This document shows, in pieces, positions 38,230-49,044 of a stretch of DNA of 64,000 nucleotides. How positions within the stretch are numbered: position 1 is the first letter of the stretch; each line of letters begins with the position of its first letter. The translations under genes were made by a program, and so were the position numbers. The DNA is taken from NCBI RefSeq assembly GCF_001411555.2, contig NC_049910.1, positions 30,041,150-30,105,149 of the forward strand, read 5' to 3'. The DNA is from Juglans regia. Taxonomy: Eukaryota > Streptophyta > Magnoliopsida > Fagales > Juglandaceae. Below the pieces are notes generated by a model. It saw only the letters and a list, made by a program, of their open reading frames with translations. It did no database searches and was not told the origin of the DNA.

Positions 38230-38466
38230 AATGGCTACGTTTGAATATTGAGATGAGTTGAATTGAATTGTGTATATTAATATTTTGTAAGTCTCATTAA
38301 AATAAATTTATTTTTTTTAGATTGAGATGAATTTAATTTTTTAAATTAAAATATATGAAATAAGTTGAGTTTAATTTCTTTATAAAAAGTCAACAAAATA
38401 ATAAATTTTATTAATAATTAATTTAAAATAAATTAAATTTGATTCAATAACCAAACATAACTAAGT
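38230..38466. mobile_element. MITE with GGCTACGTTTGAATATTGAG end
   Basis: The left end reads GGCTACGTTTGAATATTGAG. The right end, reversed, reads CTTAGTTATGTTTGGTTATT, giving an imperfect terminal inverted repeat around an AT-rich body. Similar left ends occur near 8265 and 35590. Borders are approximate. Confidence 0.5.
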
Positions 38467-38769
38467 TTTGATTGCAGTGTTTGACTTTCATAACTCGAAG
38501 GGCAACAAGAAAGTAATTATTTTCAAGATATCCAAAGTGTCACGTGCTCTCTTTGCACCGCAACAGCTACGCGAAGGCAATCCTCACATGCTTCCTCCCA
38601 TTCATTTCTCTTAAAATATTTTCTTATTTAATGAAGAAAAATCATATTCTACATAATCGGGTATCATTTGTCTTATAATCCCCTAATATCCAGATCTGAC
38701 TCTTTGTATGGACGAATATTAAATCATGCATATATAATAATCTTATACAAATCTTATATAACAAATACT

Positions 38770-38960
38770 GCATACTGAAATATGTTGTACAGTTGAATAA
38801 TGCATAAGCGTCGTGTAATTATTTTGAAAAATATTGAGATTTAGTATTAAAAAATTAATTTTTTTTTCATATAAATCTCATATTAATTTATTCATTTTTT
38901 TCAAAACGATCCTGTAGCACTTGCGCACTACACAATTATAAATATTATTTTTCTAGATTT
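38770..38960. mobile_element. Degenerate palindromic MITE
   Basis: The left arm has GTACAGTTGAATAATGCATA and GCGTCGTGTAATTATTTTGA. The right arm has the inverse, TTTTTCAAAACGATCCTGTA then GCACTTGCGCACTACAC. It is an older copy of the family at 58975-59142. Confidence 0.55.
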
Positions 38961-39424
38961 ATTTAATTTTTATAATTTTATTGATCATATTAAATGTACA
39001 AAGTTTTAGTGCTGCCAAATACTTTTCATTAAAGTCGGACACTTTGGATGGGTAATATATATGTAAGATCTACCATTCTTGATTTACATTGTGTTACCAT
39101 CTTAAATATATATCTCTTCTCATCTTAATATAAATGTTTAATTTATCTTGTAACATTTTTTATTATAAAATTTCTGACGTAATACTTTTTTTTAAGCTTT
39201 TTTTTTTTCTGAATAATTTCTGACGTATTACATTGTCATATCGATTCATAAATTTTATATTCTGTATAAACCTAACACTTCGCTCTCATCTGCTAATCTA
39301 TATATTTAATTTATGTTACAGCACTTCAAACAAATTAATGAAAGAAATAAAAGTCAACAATATCTCATTCGTTCCCTCTTCATATGTCAAAACAAAAACA
39401 AATTGCCAATTCTCACGCCATGAT

Positions 39425-40133
39425 TAGGGGTGTAAACTCAAATTGAAAAATCAGAAAATTGGATCGAACTGGACCGGTTTTGAACCGGTCCGGTCCGAAA
39501 CCAGTTTTTAAAACATAAAAATCGGCCAGTTCCAGTCCGGTTTCAGTTCTGGAATTTTTTAGATCGGACCGGACCATTTGATTAAAAAAAATAAAAAATA
39601 ATATTTTTATATATAAGTTTTATACAAAATATTTTATATATATTAAATATTAATATATATATATAAGTTTTATATATAATGTATAATTATAAATTTTTAT
39701 GTGAAATTTTATATATAACATATATATTCATATATGAAATAATTTCTTATTATAATTTATAAATTATTACATAAAATGTTAATACTAAATCACTAAAAGT
39801 TTATAACTAATACTAATATATAACTTATAACTATACCAATAGTCTAATATTAATACTATTATATAGTCTAATATATTAATAAAAGTATAAAACAGTTTTT
39901 TTTAAATCAATTTTTTTTTTATAAACAAATTTTTAATGACAAATTGTGAAATTTACATTTTAAAAAAATCGAAAAATCGGACCGGACCGGACCGGAAACC
40001 TGTAAAATCGGAAGTACCGGTTTAGGAGGGTAACCGGTGCGTAATCGGTTTTAAAAAATACAAAACTGGTACATACCGGTTCGGTCCTAGATTTTATCCA
40101 AAACGGGACCGGATCGGACCGGTTACACCCCTA
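39425..40133. mobile_element. hAT-like non-autonomous element with ACCGG-rich ends
   Basis: Terminal inverted repeats are TAGGGGTGTAAAC on the left and GGTTACACCCCTA on the right. The flanking 8-bp sequences are GCCATGAT and GCCATGAC, a target duplication with one mismatch, as expected for hAT transposons. Both subterminal regions are packed with ACCGGTCCGG/CGGACCGG motifs in both orientations around an AT-rich core. Such clustered subterminal motifs usually bind the transposase. Confidence 0.78.
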
Positions 40134-40197
40134 GCCATGACACTCGCAATTGTTTTTTATTATTTTAAGTAATGCGGACCATGTGAGTGGTTTTAAT

Positions 40198-41393
40198 TAG
40201 GGTTGTAATCCAGCAGAACCAACCTAGTCCTTGACTTGTTCAACCCGGCTTGATTGAAAATACTCGAGTTCAATATTTTTTTTATTCTTTGTTCGAGTTC
40301 GACTCGATAAGCTAAACTCTCAACTCGAGCTCGTCCCACAAACGAGTTCGAGTAGAGCCGAGCTCGAACTCGAATTATTTATTTTTTGAATAAGATTTAA
40401 TAATTAATAAAATAAATAAATAAATAAATAATAAAAGATCTAATATTAAATTTATACAACTAACAAGTAGAACCTTTATTAAATTATAAAATTTTAAAAA
40501 TTTTAAAAGTAATTAATATCTAATTAGTTGATATTTATCCAAAATAATATAATATATTATATGCCTACATATATTATTAATACATACACTTAATATGATA
40601 GTATATATCTATTTCATATATGGTTCTCACATACTAGTATATGAAATTATTAAATTTTATAGACTAATTATTATATAAATTATAAAATATACCTATGAAG
40701 TATATTCAATATATAGACATAATAACTTACATATATTATTAATACATACACTTAATATGATAGCATATATTTATTTTATATATGGTTCTTACATACTAGT
40801 ATATGAAATTATTAAATTTTATCGACTAATTATTATATAAATTATAAAATATACTTATAAAGTATATTCAATATATAGACATAATAACTTACATATATTA
40901 TTAATACATGCACTTAATATGATAGCATATATTTATTTCATATATGGTTCTTACATACTAGTATATGAAATTATTAAATTTTATCGACTAATTATTATAT
41001 AAATTATAAAATATACTTATAAAGTATATTCAATATATAAACATAAGTAATTAGATTACATATTATATATTTAATTATAAAAGTGATATGCTTATATTAT
41101 TAGCTAATACACATATATACATACACATAGATGTGTATATATATATATATTTATCAATATATGAATGAATTTTAATCAAGTTGAGTTAACGAGTCAACTG
41201 AGCATAAACGAGCGGACCTTAACGAGCCTTAGTCGAGTCGAGTCGAATTTTGTCTGGTATGTATCATTTACAAATCGAGCAGGTATCTTGCTTTCACGAA
41301 TGAATTTTTTTTTTTACGAGTTGAGTTTGATTCAAATTTAACCGAATGAATACCGAGTAAATTATCGAACAGACTGATTCATTTACGATCCTA
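40198..41393. mobile_element. hAT-like non-autonomous element with CTCGAG-rich ends
   Basis: The ends TAGGGTTGTAA and TTACGATCCTA are inverted repeats with a few mismatches. The flanking 8-bp sequences GTTTTAAT and ATTTTAAT differ at one position. Subterminal regions repeat CGAGTTCGAG/AACTCGAGCT-like motifs. The core holds three 162-bp tandem units. It lies only 64 bp from the neighbouring hAT-like element. Confidence 0.7.
40567..41045. repeat. 162-bp tandem repeat, three units
   Basis: Units start with ACATATATTATTAATACAT at 40567, 40729 and 40891, exactly 162 bp apart. They are nearly identical; the last lacks a few bases. The array is inside the hAT-like element. Confidence 0.93.
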
Positions 41394-42035
41394 ATTTTAA
41401 TGATATTTATTTGAACTTTTCGCATCAATTTTTATATCATCTCTGTGAACATTTCGCACATATTTTTATTGCAAGTCTTGCTTCTTGACATTATAAATAG
41501 AGAAAGCATTTATATTATCTCCCAACTGCTTCTCTCTACTGACGTGGCATGCTATCTGGCAGTCACGTGTAATTATTAAAAAAACAACAACAAAAAACAA
41601 ATAGATTGGATCGATTGGAAATTTCTTTCGTCCATAGCAGCTTCCAAATCCTCTTACGGCTCCATTAGAAGAAAAGAAGTTAGGAACTAATGCCAACCCC
41701 GAGTGTTTTTTTCACATTCTACTGTGAAGACTTAACTCTTTTTATTCTTATGATTTCTTTTGTAAACAATATGTCAACAAATCTCCTTCTATCCATATAT
41801 CCTCGACTGTGTTCGCATAAATGGGTTTCTCATCTGCAAGTTTCATTTTCTTTCAAGACGATGTTGACCGATTCTCATATTGACCGATTCTTGCTCATGA
41901 AGACGTTCGTGAGTGGGAGTCTATCATCTTAAGAGTCATTTAAGTGGTCAAACACTCATCCATCAATTTAAACTGATCCCATGAAAATAGGATCACGTGG
42001 GACACGTAAACCCGAAATTTGATGGAGATTTCGGC

Positions 42036-42043
42036 TATAAATA
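42036..42043 (+). promoter_or_regulatory. TATA box of copia 5' LTR
   Basis: TATAAATA lies 134 bp upstream of the LTR-encoded ATG and is kept in the 3' LTR at 48327-48334. Its position fits the U3/R boundary of a copia LTR. Confidence 0.75.
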
Positions 42044-42169
42044 CATGTGTTTGGTCCCTAAACTCACTCACTCAATTCCTTTCGGTAATACACCATCTAA
42101 ATAGAGTAGAGAAGAGTTTGGAAGAGCCAAACACAGTGAGAACCGAAACTTTTACAGTGAATTGCATTA

Positions 42170-42179
42170 ATGGCTGGAG
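42170..42179 (+). CDS. Candidate first coding exon of copia gag, inside the LTR
   Basis: ATG GCT GGA G at 42170-42179 is followed by the donor GTAAGA. The best acceptor, TATGCAG ending at 43787, joins it in frame to gag codons starting at 43788. This gives a 1608-nt intron covering the end of U5, the primer binding site and the hairpin leader. Without splicing, the gag frame has an in-frame TAA at 43766 and no ATG until 43892, which lies inside conserved gag sequence (DNYKVWKERILLHLGW precedes it). The same ATG and donor are preserved in the 3' LTR. Splicing is inferred, not observed. Confidence 0.62.
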
Positions 42180-42263
42180 GTAAGATTTCTTGGCATTAAA
42201 CCCTTTAATTCTCATTTCTAAAGTGTTATTCCGCATTAGAGAATTTTATTTAAGTCTAACAGT

Positions 42264-42275
42264 TGGTATCAGAGC
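42264..42275 (+). other. copia primer binding site (tRNA-iMet)
   Basis: TGGTATCAGAGC lies two bases after the 5' LTR and is the perfect plant initiator tRNA-Met primer site. Confidence 0.95.
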
Positions 42276-42510
42276 ATTGAAATCCTCTGTCTTGATGTTT
42301 AAATTCAAAAACCCGAGTTCCTCTGTTTTTGGCCGTGACTTGAAAAAAAATTTTGAGTTTTGTTTTTTGGACGTTTTTTATTTGAAAGAAGTTTAGAAAT
42401 CATAAAGAAATATTTTTTCTAAGCTTTCTGTGATTAAAAACATGATTTTTGACTTGAAAAACACTGTAAAATGCGAAAATCACGCTGTGTCTGGAGGTAG
42501 AAGACGACGC

Positions 42511-42930
42511 GAACGACATGTTGTTTTCAGGCTTGTTGAAAACGACATGTCGTTTTCAGTAGCTTTTTGTTTCATTCGGTTCGGCTAAACGACAGGTCGT
42601 TTTCAACTTTGATGAAAATGACATGTCGTTTAGCATAAGGTTTCTACTCCCGTATCTAAACGACACGTCGTTTTCAATTTAATGAAAACGACGTGTCGTT
42701 TTGTTTCGGAGCCCATTTAGTGTGTAATGACAAAAACGACACGTCTTTTTTCAATTGATGAAACCGACATATCGTTTTATTCGGTAGTCGTTTATCAAGC
42801 CTGATGATAAACGACATGTCATTTGAGTTTCAGTAAAACGACATGTCGTTTAGAGGCTGTCTGTGTTTTAAGAAATTGGGCAAAACGACACGTCGTTTTT
42901 TCCTTCTAGAAAAACGACATGTCATTTACT
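42511..42930 (+). repeat. Array of 12 palindromes forming six tandem hairpins
   Basis: Twelve copies of AAACGACAYGTCGTTT have their GAC core at 42515, 42544, 42591, 42620, 42662, 42690, 42738, 42766, 42813, 42840, 42887 and 42916. Spacing alternates between about 28 and 42-48 bp, so the true unit is about 75 bp and holds two palindromes. The two members of each unit are also inverse to each other. The third unit gives a perfect 19-bp stem, 42658-42676 with 42683-42701, around a 6-nt loop. It lies in the untranslated leader between the primer binding site and gag. Confidence 0.9.
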
Positions 42931-43787
42931 TGGTGCAGTAAAAAAAAAAAAAAAGGAAATTTTTTTTTTCCATTTTAAATGGCTTGAATAGTGGGTTTTT
43001 GGGTCTATGCCCTTTGTGCTTATAATTTTTTATTTTTAATTATATGCAATGAGGATATTTGTTTATTATGCTCATATTTAGTTTGTATGAATTGATTAAT
43101 TTTTTTCTTTTTACATGCAATTTTTTATGAGTATATAGTTTAGAGCATGAGATTAAATGTTATGCATAATATTATAATCTAGATTGTGCAATATTTATGC
43201 TTATATTATGAATCTTTTGTGCATAGTTATAACATGTGAGTATTAGTTAAAATTATGTAATTCATAATATTAAGCTAGTCTTATGCAATTTAAATGTCTA
43301 GTGATCCATATAGTTTTATGTTAATTAGAGAATAGCCACAGCATCTTTAATTAAGTAAAATTATAATGATTGATTAGGATCACATAAAGAATATTAGACA
43401 TTAATTGTAATTAATTATACATAAATATAATAAATTTTATCCCACAGGAATTTTTATTATATTTATATTATTAATTAGGATAAAATATCAAGTTATTCAT
43501 AAATTACCCACAGGAATTATGAATGAAGTAAATAATTTGATAGTTTTATCATAAAAGTCTAAGATAGAATACACATCAAATTCATAATATACCCTTTAGA
43601 ATTATGAATTAAGTAATTATATTGATAAAATTCTATCATATAGATTAATTGGATCTACTGGTATTAAAATTTAGCCCACAGGCAATTTTATGTCATTAGA
43701 TTCAATTTTTAGGCATGATTTACATTGGTAAAACATGAATATTTATTTAGGCCTCAATTTTAACATAAACATGTAATCTATATGCAG
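42930..43787 (+). other. copia leader, rest of the candidate intron
   Basis: This is AT-rich, without an open frame, and ends in TATGCAG, a good 3' splice site. Repeated CCCACAGG(A/C)A-like blocks near 43440, 43506 and 43675 are diverged direct repeats of unknown meaning. Confidence 0.55.
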
Positions 43788-46456
43788 TTTCACAACTTAC
43801 AAATTTCTCTGATATTCGTTATGATATCCCTGAACTTAAGGGAGATAACTATAAGGTCTGGAAGGAGAGAATTCTTCTTCATTTAGGGTGGATGGACATA
43901 GATTATGCTATTAGGAAAGACGAACCACCAGCTGTAACTGATACCAGTAATGCAGCAGACATCGCACTATATGAGCGATGGGAGCGATCTAATCGCCTAA
44001 GCATGATGTTCATTAAGACTAGAATATCAGCTGGTATTCGTGGTTCTGTCGATCAGCATGAAAAGGTCCGAGACTTGCTAAAAGCCATTGATGAACAATT
44101 TGTCACTTCAGACAAGGCACTAGCAAGCACCCTAATTATGAAGTTCTCATCCCTAAGACTCACCAGTGTGAAAGGTGTGCGTGAGCACATCATGCAAATG
44201 AGGGACAATGTGGCTCAATTGAAGAAACTCGAGGTTGAAATGTCGGAGTCCTTCCTAGTGCACTACATCCTGAACACACTCCCGCATCAATATGGACCCT
44301 TCAAAATCTCTTACAACACACATAAGGATAAATGGTCAATTAATGAACTCATGACCATGTGTGTTCAAGAGGAAGAGAGACTGATGATGGAACATGGTGA
44401 AAGTGCAATGCTGGCAACGCATGGAAATGGCAAATATCAAGCCAAACTGAAGGGAAAATGCAAAATACCTCCCCAAGGTGGTATTAAGAAAGATTCCAAG
44501 TGTTTCTTCTGTAAAAAGAAGGGACACATGAAGAAGGAATGCGCCAAATTCCAGAAATGGCTTGCAGACAAAGGTAATTCGACCTCACTTGTTTGTTATG
44601 AATCTAATATGGTTAATGTCAATATTAACACATGGTGGATTGATTCTGGATCAACAATCCACATTTCGAATTCCTTGCAGGGTTTGCAAAACCTAAGGAA
44701 GCCAGTGGGAAGTGAGCGAAGCATCTTATCAGGAAACAAGATGGGCTCGCATGTGGAAGCTGTTGGAACTTGCTATTTAATTTTATCTAGTGGTTTTGTT
44801 TTAAAGTTGGAGAAGACCTTTTATGTTCCAAGTTTTTCTAGAAACTTGATTTCAGTTTCAAGACTAGTACCTTTTGAATATTCCTTTAATTTTTCAAATT
44901 CATCATTCAGTTTATTTTATAAATCTGATTGTGTTGGGAATGGTACTTTGTCTGATGGTCTTTACTGCATTAATTTACAAAACAATATCACTTATGATTC
45001 AATGCATGTTCACACTGGCACTAAAAGATGTGTTATTAATGAGGATTCCTCTAAATTATGGCACCGGAGATTAGGCCATATCTCCATAGATAGGATTAAA
45101 AGATTAGTAAATGAAGGGGTACTTAATACTCTGAATTTTACTGATTTTGAGACTTGTGTGGACTGCATAAAGGGAAAGCAGACCAACAAGTCAAAGAAAG
45201 GTGCCAATAGGAGTTCAGACATATTAGAGATCATACATACTGATATATGTAGTCCAGACATGGACTCATATGGTCAGAAATACTTCATCTCTTTTATAGA
45301 TGATTACTCACGATATATGTATCTCTACATGCTTCATAACAAGAACGAAGCATTAGATGCCTTTAAAATCTTTAAGGCTGAAGTAGAGAAACAATGCGGT
45401 AAACAAATTAAGATCGTGAGATCAGATAGAGGTGGAGAATATTATGGTAGATACACTGAGAATGGACAAGCACCTGGGCCATTTGCAAAGTTTCTTCAAG
45501 AGCATGGGATTGTTGCCCAATACACCATGCCTGGTTCACCGGACCAGAATGGTGTAGCAGAAAGAAGAAACCGAACATTATTGGACATGGTGCGGAGTAT
45601 GCTTAGCAGCTCCAATCTTCCTAAATCATTGTGGGCTGAAACACTTAAGACGGCAGTGTATATATTAAACCGAGTTCCAACCAAGGCTGTTTCTAAAACG
45701 CCATTTGAATTATGGAAAGGTTGGAAACCGAGTTTGCGACATATGCGCGTTTGGGGATGCCCGTCTGAGGTGAGAATTTATAATCCACAAGAGAAGAAAC
45801 TAGACCCAAGGACCATTAGTGGGTATTTCATTGGATATGCTGAAAGGTCTAAAGGTTATAGATTTTATTGTCCATCTCACAGTACTAGGATTGTGGAATC
45901 AAGAAATGCAAAGTTTCTTGAGAATGACTTGATCAGTGGGAGCGATCAAACCAGGAACATAGTTTCTGAGAATGATCATTCAGAATCTCAACCTTCCACT
46001 TCAAGTGATAGATTGGTTATTGTTTACAACACCCCTCAAGTACCAACTGGTGTTGAACTACCAATCATTGATGTTCCACAAGTTGCTGACGACACTCTAG
46101 TAGATCAGGTAGTTCAAGAGTTGCCAACAACTTTTGAACAACAAGTTGAATCACATACTACTTCTCAGGAAGATGATGGTGCAACATTAAGAAGATCTGT
46201 TAGAGCAAGAAGATCAGCAATTCCTAGTGATTATGTTGTGTATCTGCAAGAATCTGACTATAACATTGGAGCCGAAAATGATCCTGAGTTATTTTCACAA
46301 GCCATGAGTTGCAAAGAATCAGAATTATGGTACAATGCCATGAAGGAAGAGTTGAATTCCATGAAGAGTAACGAAGTCTGGGATCTTGTTGAGTTGCCTA
46401 ATGGTGTAAAAGCCATTGGATGTAAATGGTCTTTAAAACCAAAAGAGACTCATTAG
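43788..46456 (+). pseudogene. copia gag-protease-integrase and start of RT (frame broken at 3' end)
   Basis: The frame is open from 43769 to a TAG at 46454. Gag is of the UBN2 type with YERWERSNRLSMMFIKTRI. The zinc knuckle CFFCKKKGHMKKEC is at 44501-44542. The protease active site IDSGSTIHI has its aspartate at 44642. The GAG-pre-integrase zinc motif WHRRLGH is near 45060. The integrase core has HTDICSPD, RSDRGGEY and a third acidic residue in GVAERRNRT. The reverse transcriptase start (WYNAMKEELNSMKSNEVWDL) is present. At about 46434 one base is missing relative to the family reading frame, so translation runs into TAG at 46454. The rest of pol continues one frame over. Nothing else in this part looks inactivated. 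Confidence 0.9.
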
Positions 46457-47850
46457 GCAACATTGAGAGATACAAGGCAAGACTCGTTGCTAAGGGATTC
46501 ACTCAGAAAGAAGGAATCGATTACATGGAGACTTTCTCTCCCGTATCTAAGAAAGATTCCTTGCGTGTTATTTTGGCATTAGTAGCCCATTTTGACTTTG
46601 AATTGCAACAAATGGATGTGAAAACAACATTTCTCAATGGAGATCTAGAGGAGGAGGTTTACATGAAACAGCCTGAAGGATTCCCCTCTAGTGATGGTGA
46701 GCAATTGGTTTGCAAGCTCAAGAAATCCATATACGGTTTAAAACAAGCATCTCGTCAATGGTATTTGAAATTTCATAATGTAATTTCTTCATTCGGTTTT
46801 GTAGAAAACGTTATGGATCAATGTATATACCAGAAGGTCAGTGGGAGTAAAATATGTTTTCTTGTTTTATATGTGGATGACATTTTGCTAGCAACCAATG
46901 ATAAGGGTTTGCTGCATGAAGTGAAACAATTCCTCTCTAAAAATTTTGATATGAAGGATATGGGTGAGGCATCTTATGTCATTGGCATTAAGATCCATAG
47001 AGAAAGATTTCGAGGCATCTTGGGTCTATCTCAGGAAACCTATATTAATAAATTTTTGGAGAGATATCGGATGAATGATTGTTCACCAAGTGTAGCTCCC
47101 ATTGTGAAGGGTGATAGGTTCAATTTGAATCAATGCCCAAAGAACGACCTTGAAAGAGAACAAATGAAGAACATTCCATATGCTTCTGCTGTCGGAAGCC
47201 TAATGTATGCTCAGGTCTGTACAAGACCTGACATTGCATTTGCTGTGGAAATGTTGGGACGATATCAGAGTAATCCAGGTTTAGACCACTGGAGAGCTGC
47301 AAAGAAAGTAATGAAGTACCTTCAAGGGACCAAAGAATACATGCTTATGTATAGACGAATGGACAATCTGGAAGTAATTGGCTACTCAGATTCTGACTTT
47401 ACTGGCTGTGTTGATTCACGCAAATCAACATCAGGATACATATTTTTGATGGCCGGTGGAGCTATATCATGGAGGAGTGCCAAGCAGATTTTGACTGCCA
47501 CTTCTACTATGGAAGCCGAGTTCGTCTCTTGTTTTGAGGCTACTTCACATGGTGTATGGCTTAAGAGTTTCATTTCTGGACTTAGAATTATGGATTCAAT
47601 CTCTAGGCCATTGAGAATGTATTGCGACAATTCAGCTGCTGTTTTTATGGCTAAGAACAATAAAAGTGGGAGTCGGAGTAAACACATCGATATTAAATAT
47701 TTAGCCATAAAGGAACATGTTAAAGAAAATAAAGTGGTCATTGAGCATGTAAGCACTGAACTTATGATCGCTGATCCTTTGACTAAGGGCATGCCACCGT
47801 TGAAATTCAAGGATCATATAGTGAATATGGGACTTGGTTCCATTATGTAG
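46434..47850 (+). pseudogene. copia reverse transcriptase and RNase H (shifted frame)
   Basis: This is the continuation of pol in the next frame, open from about 46426 to the TAG at 47848. Reverse transcriptase motifs include YKARLVAKGFTQKEG, QMDVKTTFLNG, SIYGLKQASRQW and the catalytic YVDDILLA near 46870. RNase H includes GYSDSDFTGCVDSRKSTSGY, STMEAEFVS and YCDNSAA, with SRSKHIDIKY and ADPLTKG near the C-terminus. All expected catalytic acids are visible. An ATG at 46426 opens this frame, but separate expression is unlikely; it is the 3' part of a polyprotein gene split by one deletion. Confidence 0.92.
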
Positions 47851-48141
47851 TTTTTCATTGTATGAACAATGTTATTTTTAATGAAATTCTTAATCATTTT
47901 GATGTTCTTTTCTCATATTAATGTGCACCTTAATTTATTTTTGAGAAAATTTATCTGTATTGGACCAAGAATAAACATAGGGTTTATTCATTAAGAAATT
48001 GTTCCCACATAAATTGTAAAGAATGAATACATAGTAATACATGGAAGGTAATACTCGTCATTAGAGGACCTATCGCCATGATTCATGTATTTATTACTTA
48101 AATGAAGATTGTTGATAGGTTTAAGATCAGGAGTGTTGACC

Positions 48142-48152
48142 AAGTGGGAGAA
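48142..48152 (+). other. copia polypurine tract
   Basis: AAGTGGGAGAA lies directly before the 3' LTR, where plus-strand DNA synthesis would be primed. Confidence 0.75.
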
Positions 48153-48552
48153 TGTTGACCGATTCTCATATTGACCGATTCTTGCTCATGAAGACGTTCG
48201 TGAGTGGGAGTCTATCATCTTAAGAGTCCTTTAAGTGGTCAAATACTCCTCCATCAATTTAAAATGATCCCATGAAAATAGGATCACGTGGGACACGTAA
48301 ACTCGAAATTTGATGGAGATTTCGGCTATAAATACATATGTTTGGTCCCCAAACTCACTCACTCAATTCTCTTCAGTAATAAACCATCTAAATAGAGTAG
48401 AGAAGAGTTTGGAAGAGCCAAACACAGTGAGAACCGAAACTTTTACAATAAATTGCATTAATGGCTGGAGGTAAGATTTATTGGCATTAAATCCTTTAAT
48501 TCTCATTTCTAAAGTATTATTCCGCATTAGAGAATTTTATTTAAGTCTAACA
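48153..48552 (+). repeat. copia 3' LTR
   Basis: 400 bp with the same ends as the 5' LTR and 16 differences from it, most of them transitions. The LTR-borne ATG (48461) and donor GTAAG (48471) are unchanged. Confidence 0.95.
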
Positions 48553-48557
48553 GACGA

Positions 48558-49008
48558 AACCCTTTACAGGATGTGGGTTGATGATATCCCATATTACGGC
48601 TAAAACTCAAGCTCATTTAAGGATGTGGGTTGCCGGAAAGGAGCTACGGAGTGGAACTGCGTGATGGAAGACGGCGCCAGAAATGGAGCTAGGACTGTAG
48701 GCCGGTGCCGAACGGAGGGATCGATATTTGTCACTCGGAATGGATTTACCGCTTTAGAATGGATTTTTCCTACGTTTTTGTCACGAGGGAGATTTTTCAT
48801 ACGTTTTGTTCATTTTTTGTTTTTGTTTTCTTTTTTTTAAATACAAACCCACGTCAGTCGGGAAGTAGAATCTTTATAACAATAGTGCCAGATATAAGTC
48901 TTTGACTACTTGTAAAAAAGTAGGCTCTAATTTTTCACCAAGTTTGTATAAATTATTACTAATGGAAAGAAAGAAAAAGGAAAGAGCGGAAGACAGCACA
49001 CAAGAGTA

Positions 49009-49044
<36 letters not shown>

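Larger units (their letters stand above)
41862..42261 (+). repeat. copia 5' LTR
   Basis: The LTR runs from TGTTGACCGATTC to GTCTAACA. It contains a TATA box (TATAAATA at 42036-42043), so transcription should start near 42065-42075. It carries an ATG at 42170 followed directly by a splice-donor consensus. Confidence 0.95.
41862..48552 (+). mobile_element. Nearly intact Ty1/copia retrotransposon, 6.7 kb
   Basis: Two 400-bp LTRs flank a full gag-pol region. The whole is bounded by a perfect 5-bp target duplication, GACGA, at 41857-41861 and 48553-48557. Protease, integrase, reverse transcriptase and RNase H follow in that order, with integrase before reverse transcriptase, which defines Ty1/copia. 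The LTRs differ at 16 of 400 positions by hand count (96% identical), so insertion is fairly recent on a plant time scale. The only clear coding lesion is a 1-nt loss near 46434. The leader is unusually structured and appears to contain an intron. Confidence 0.95.
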
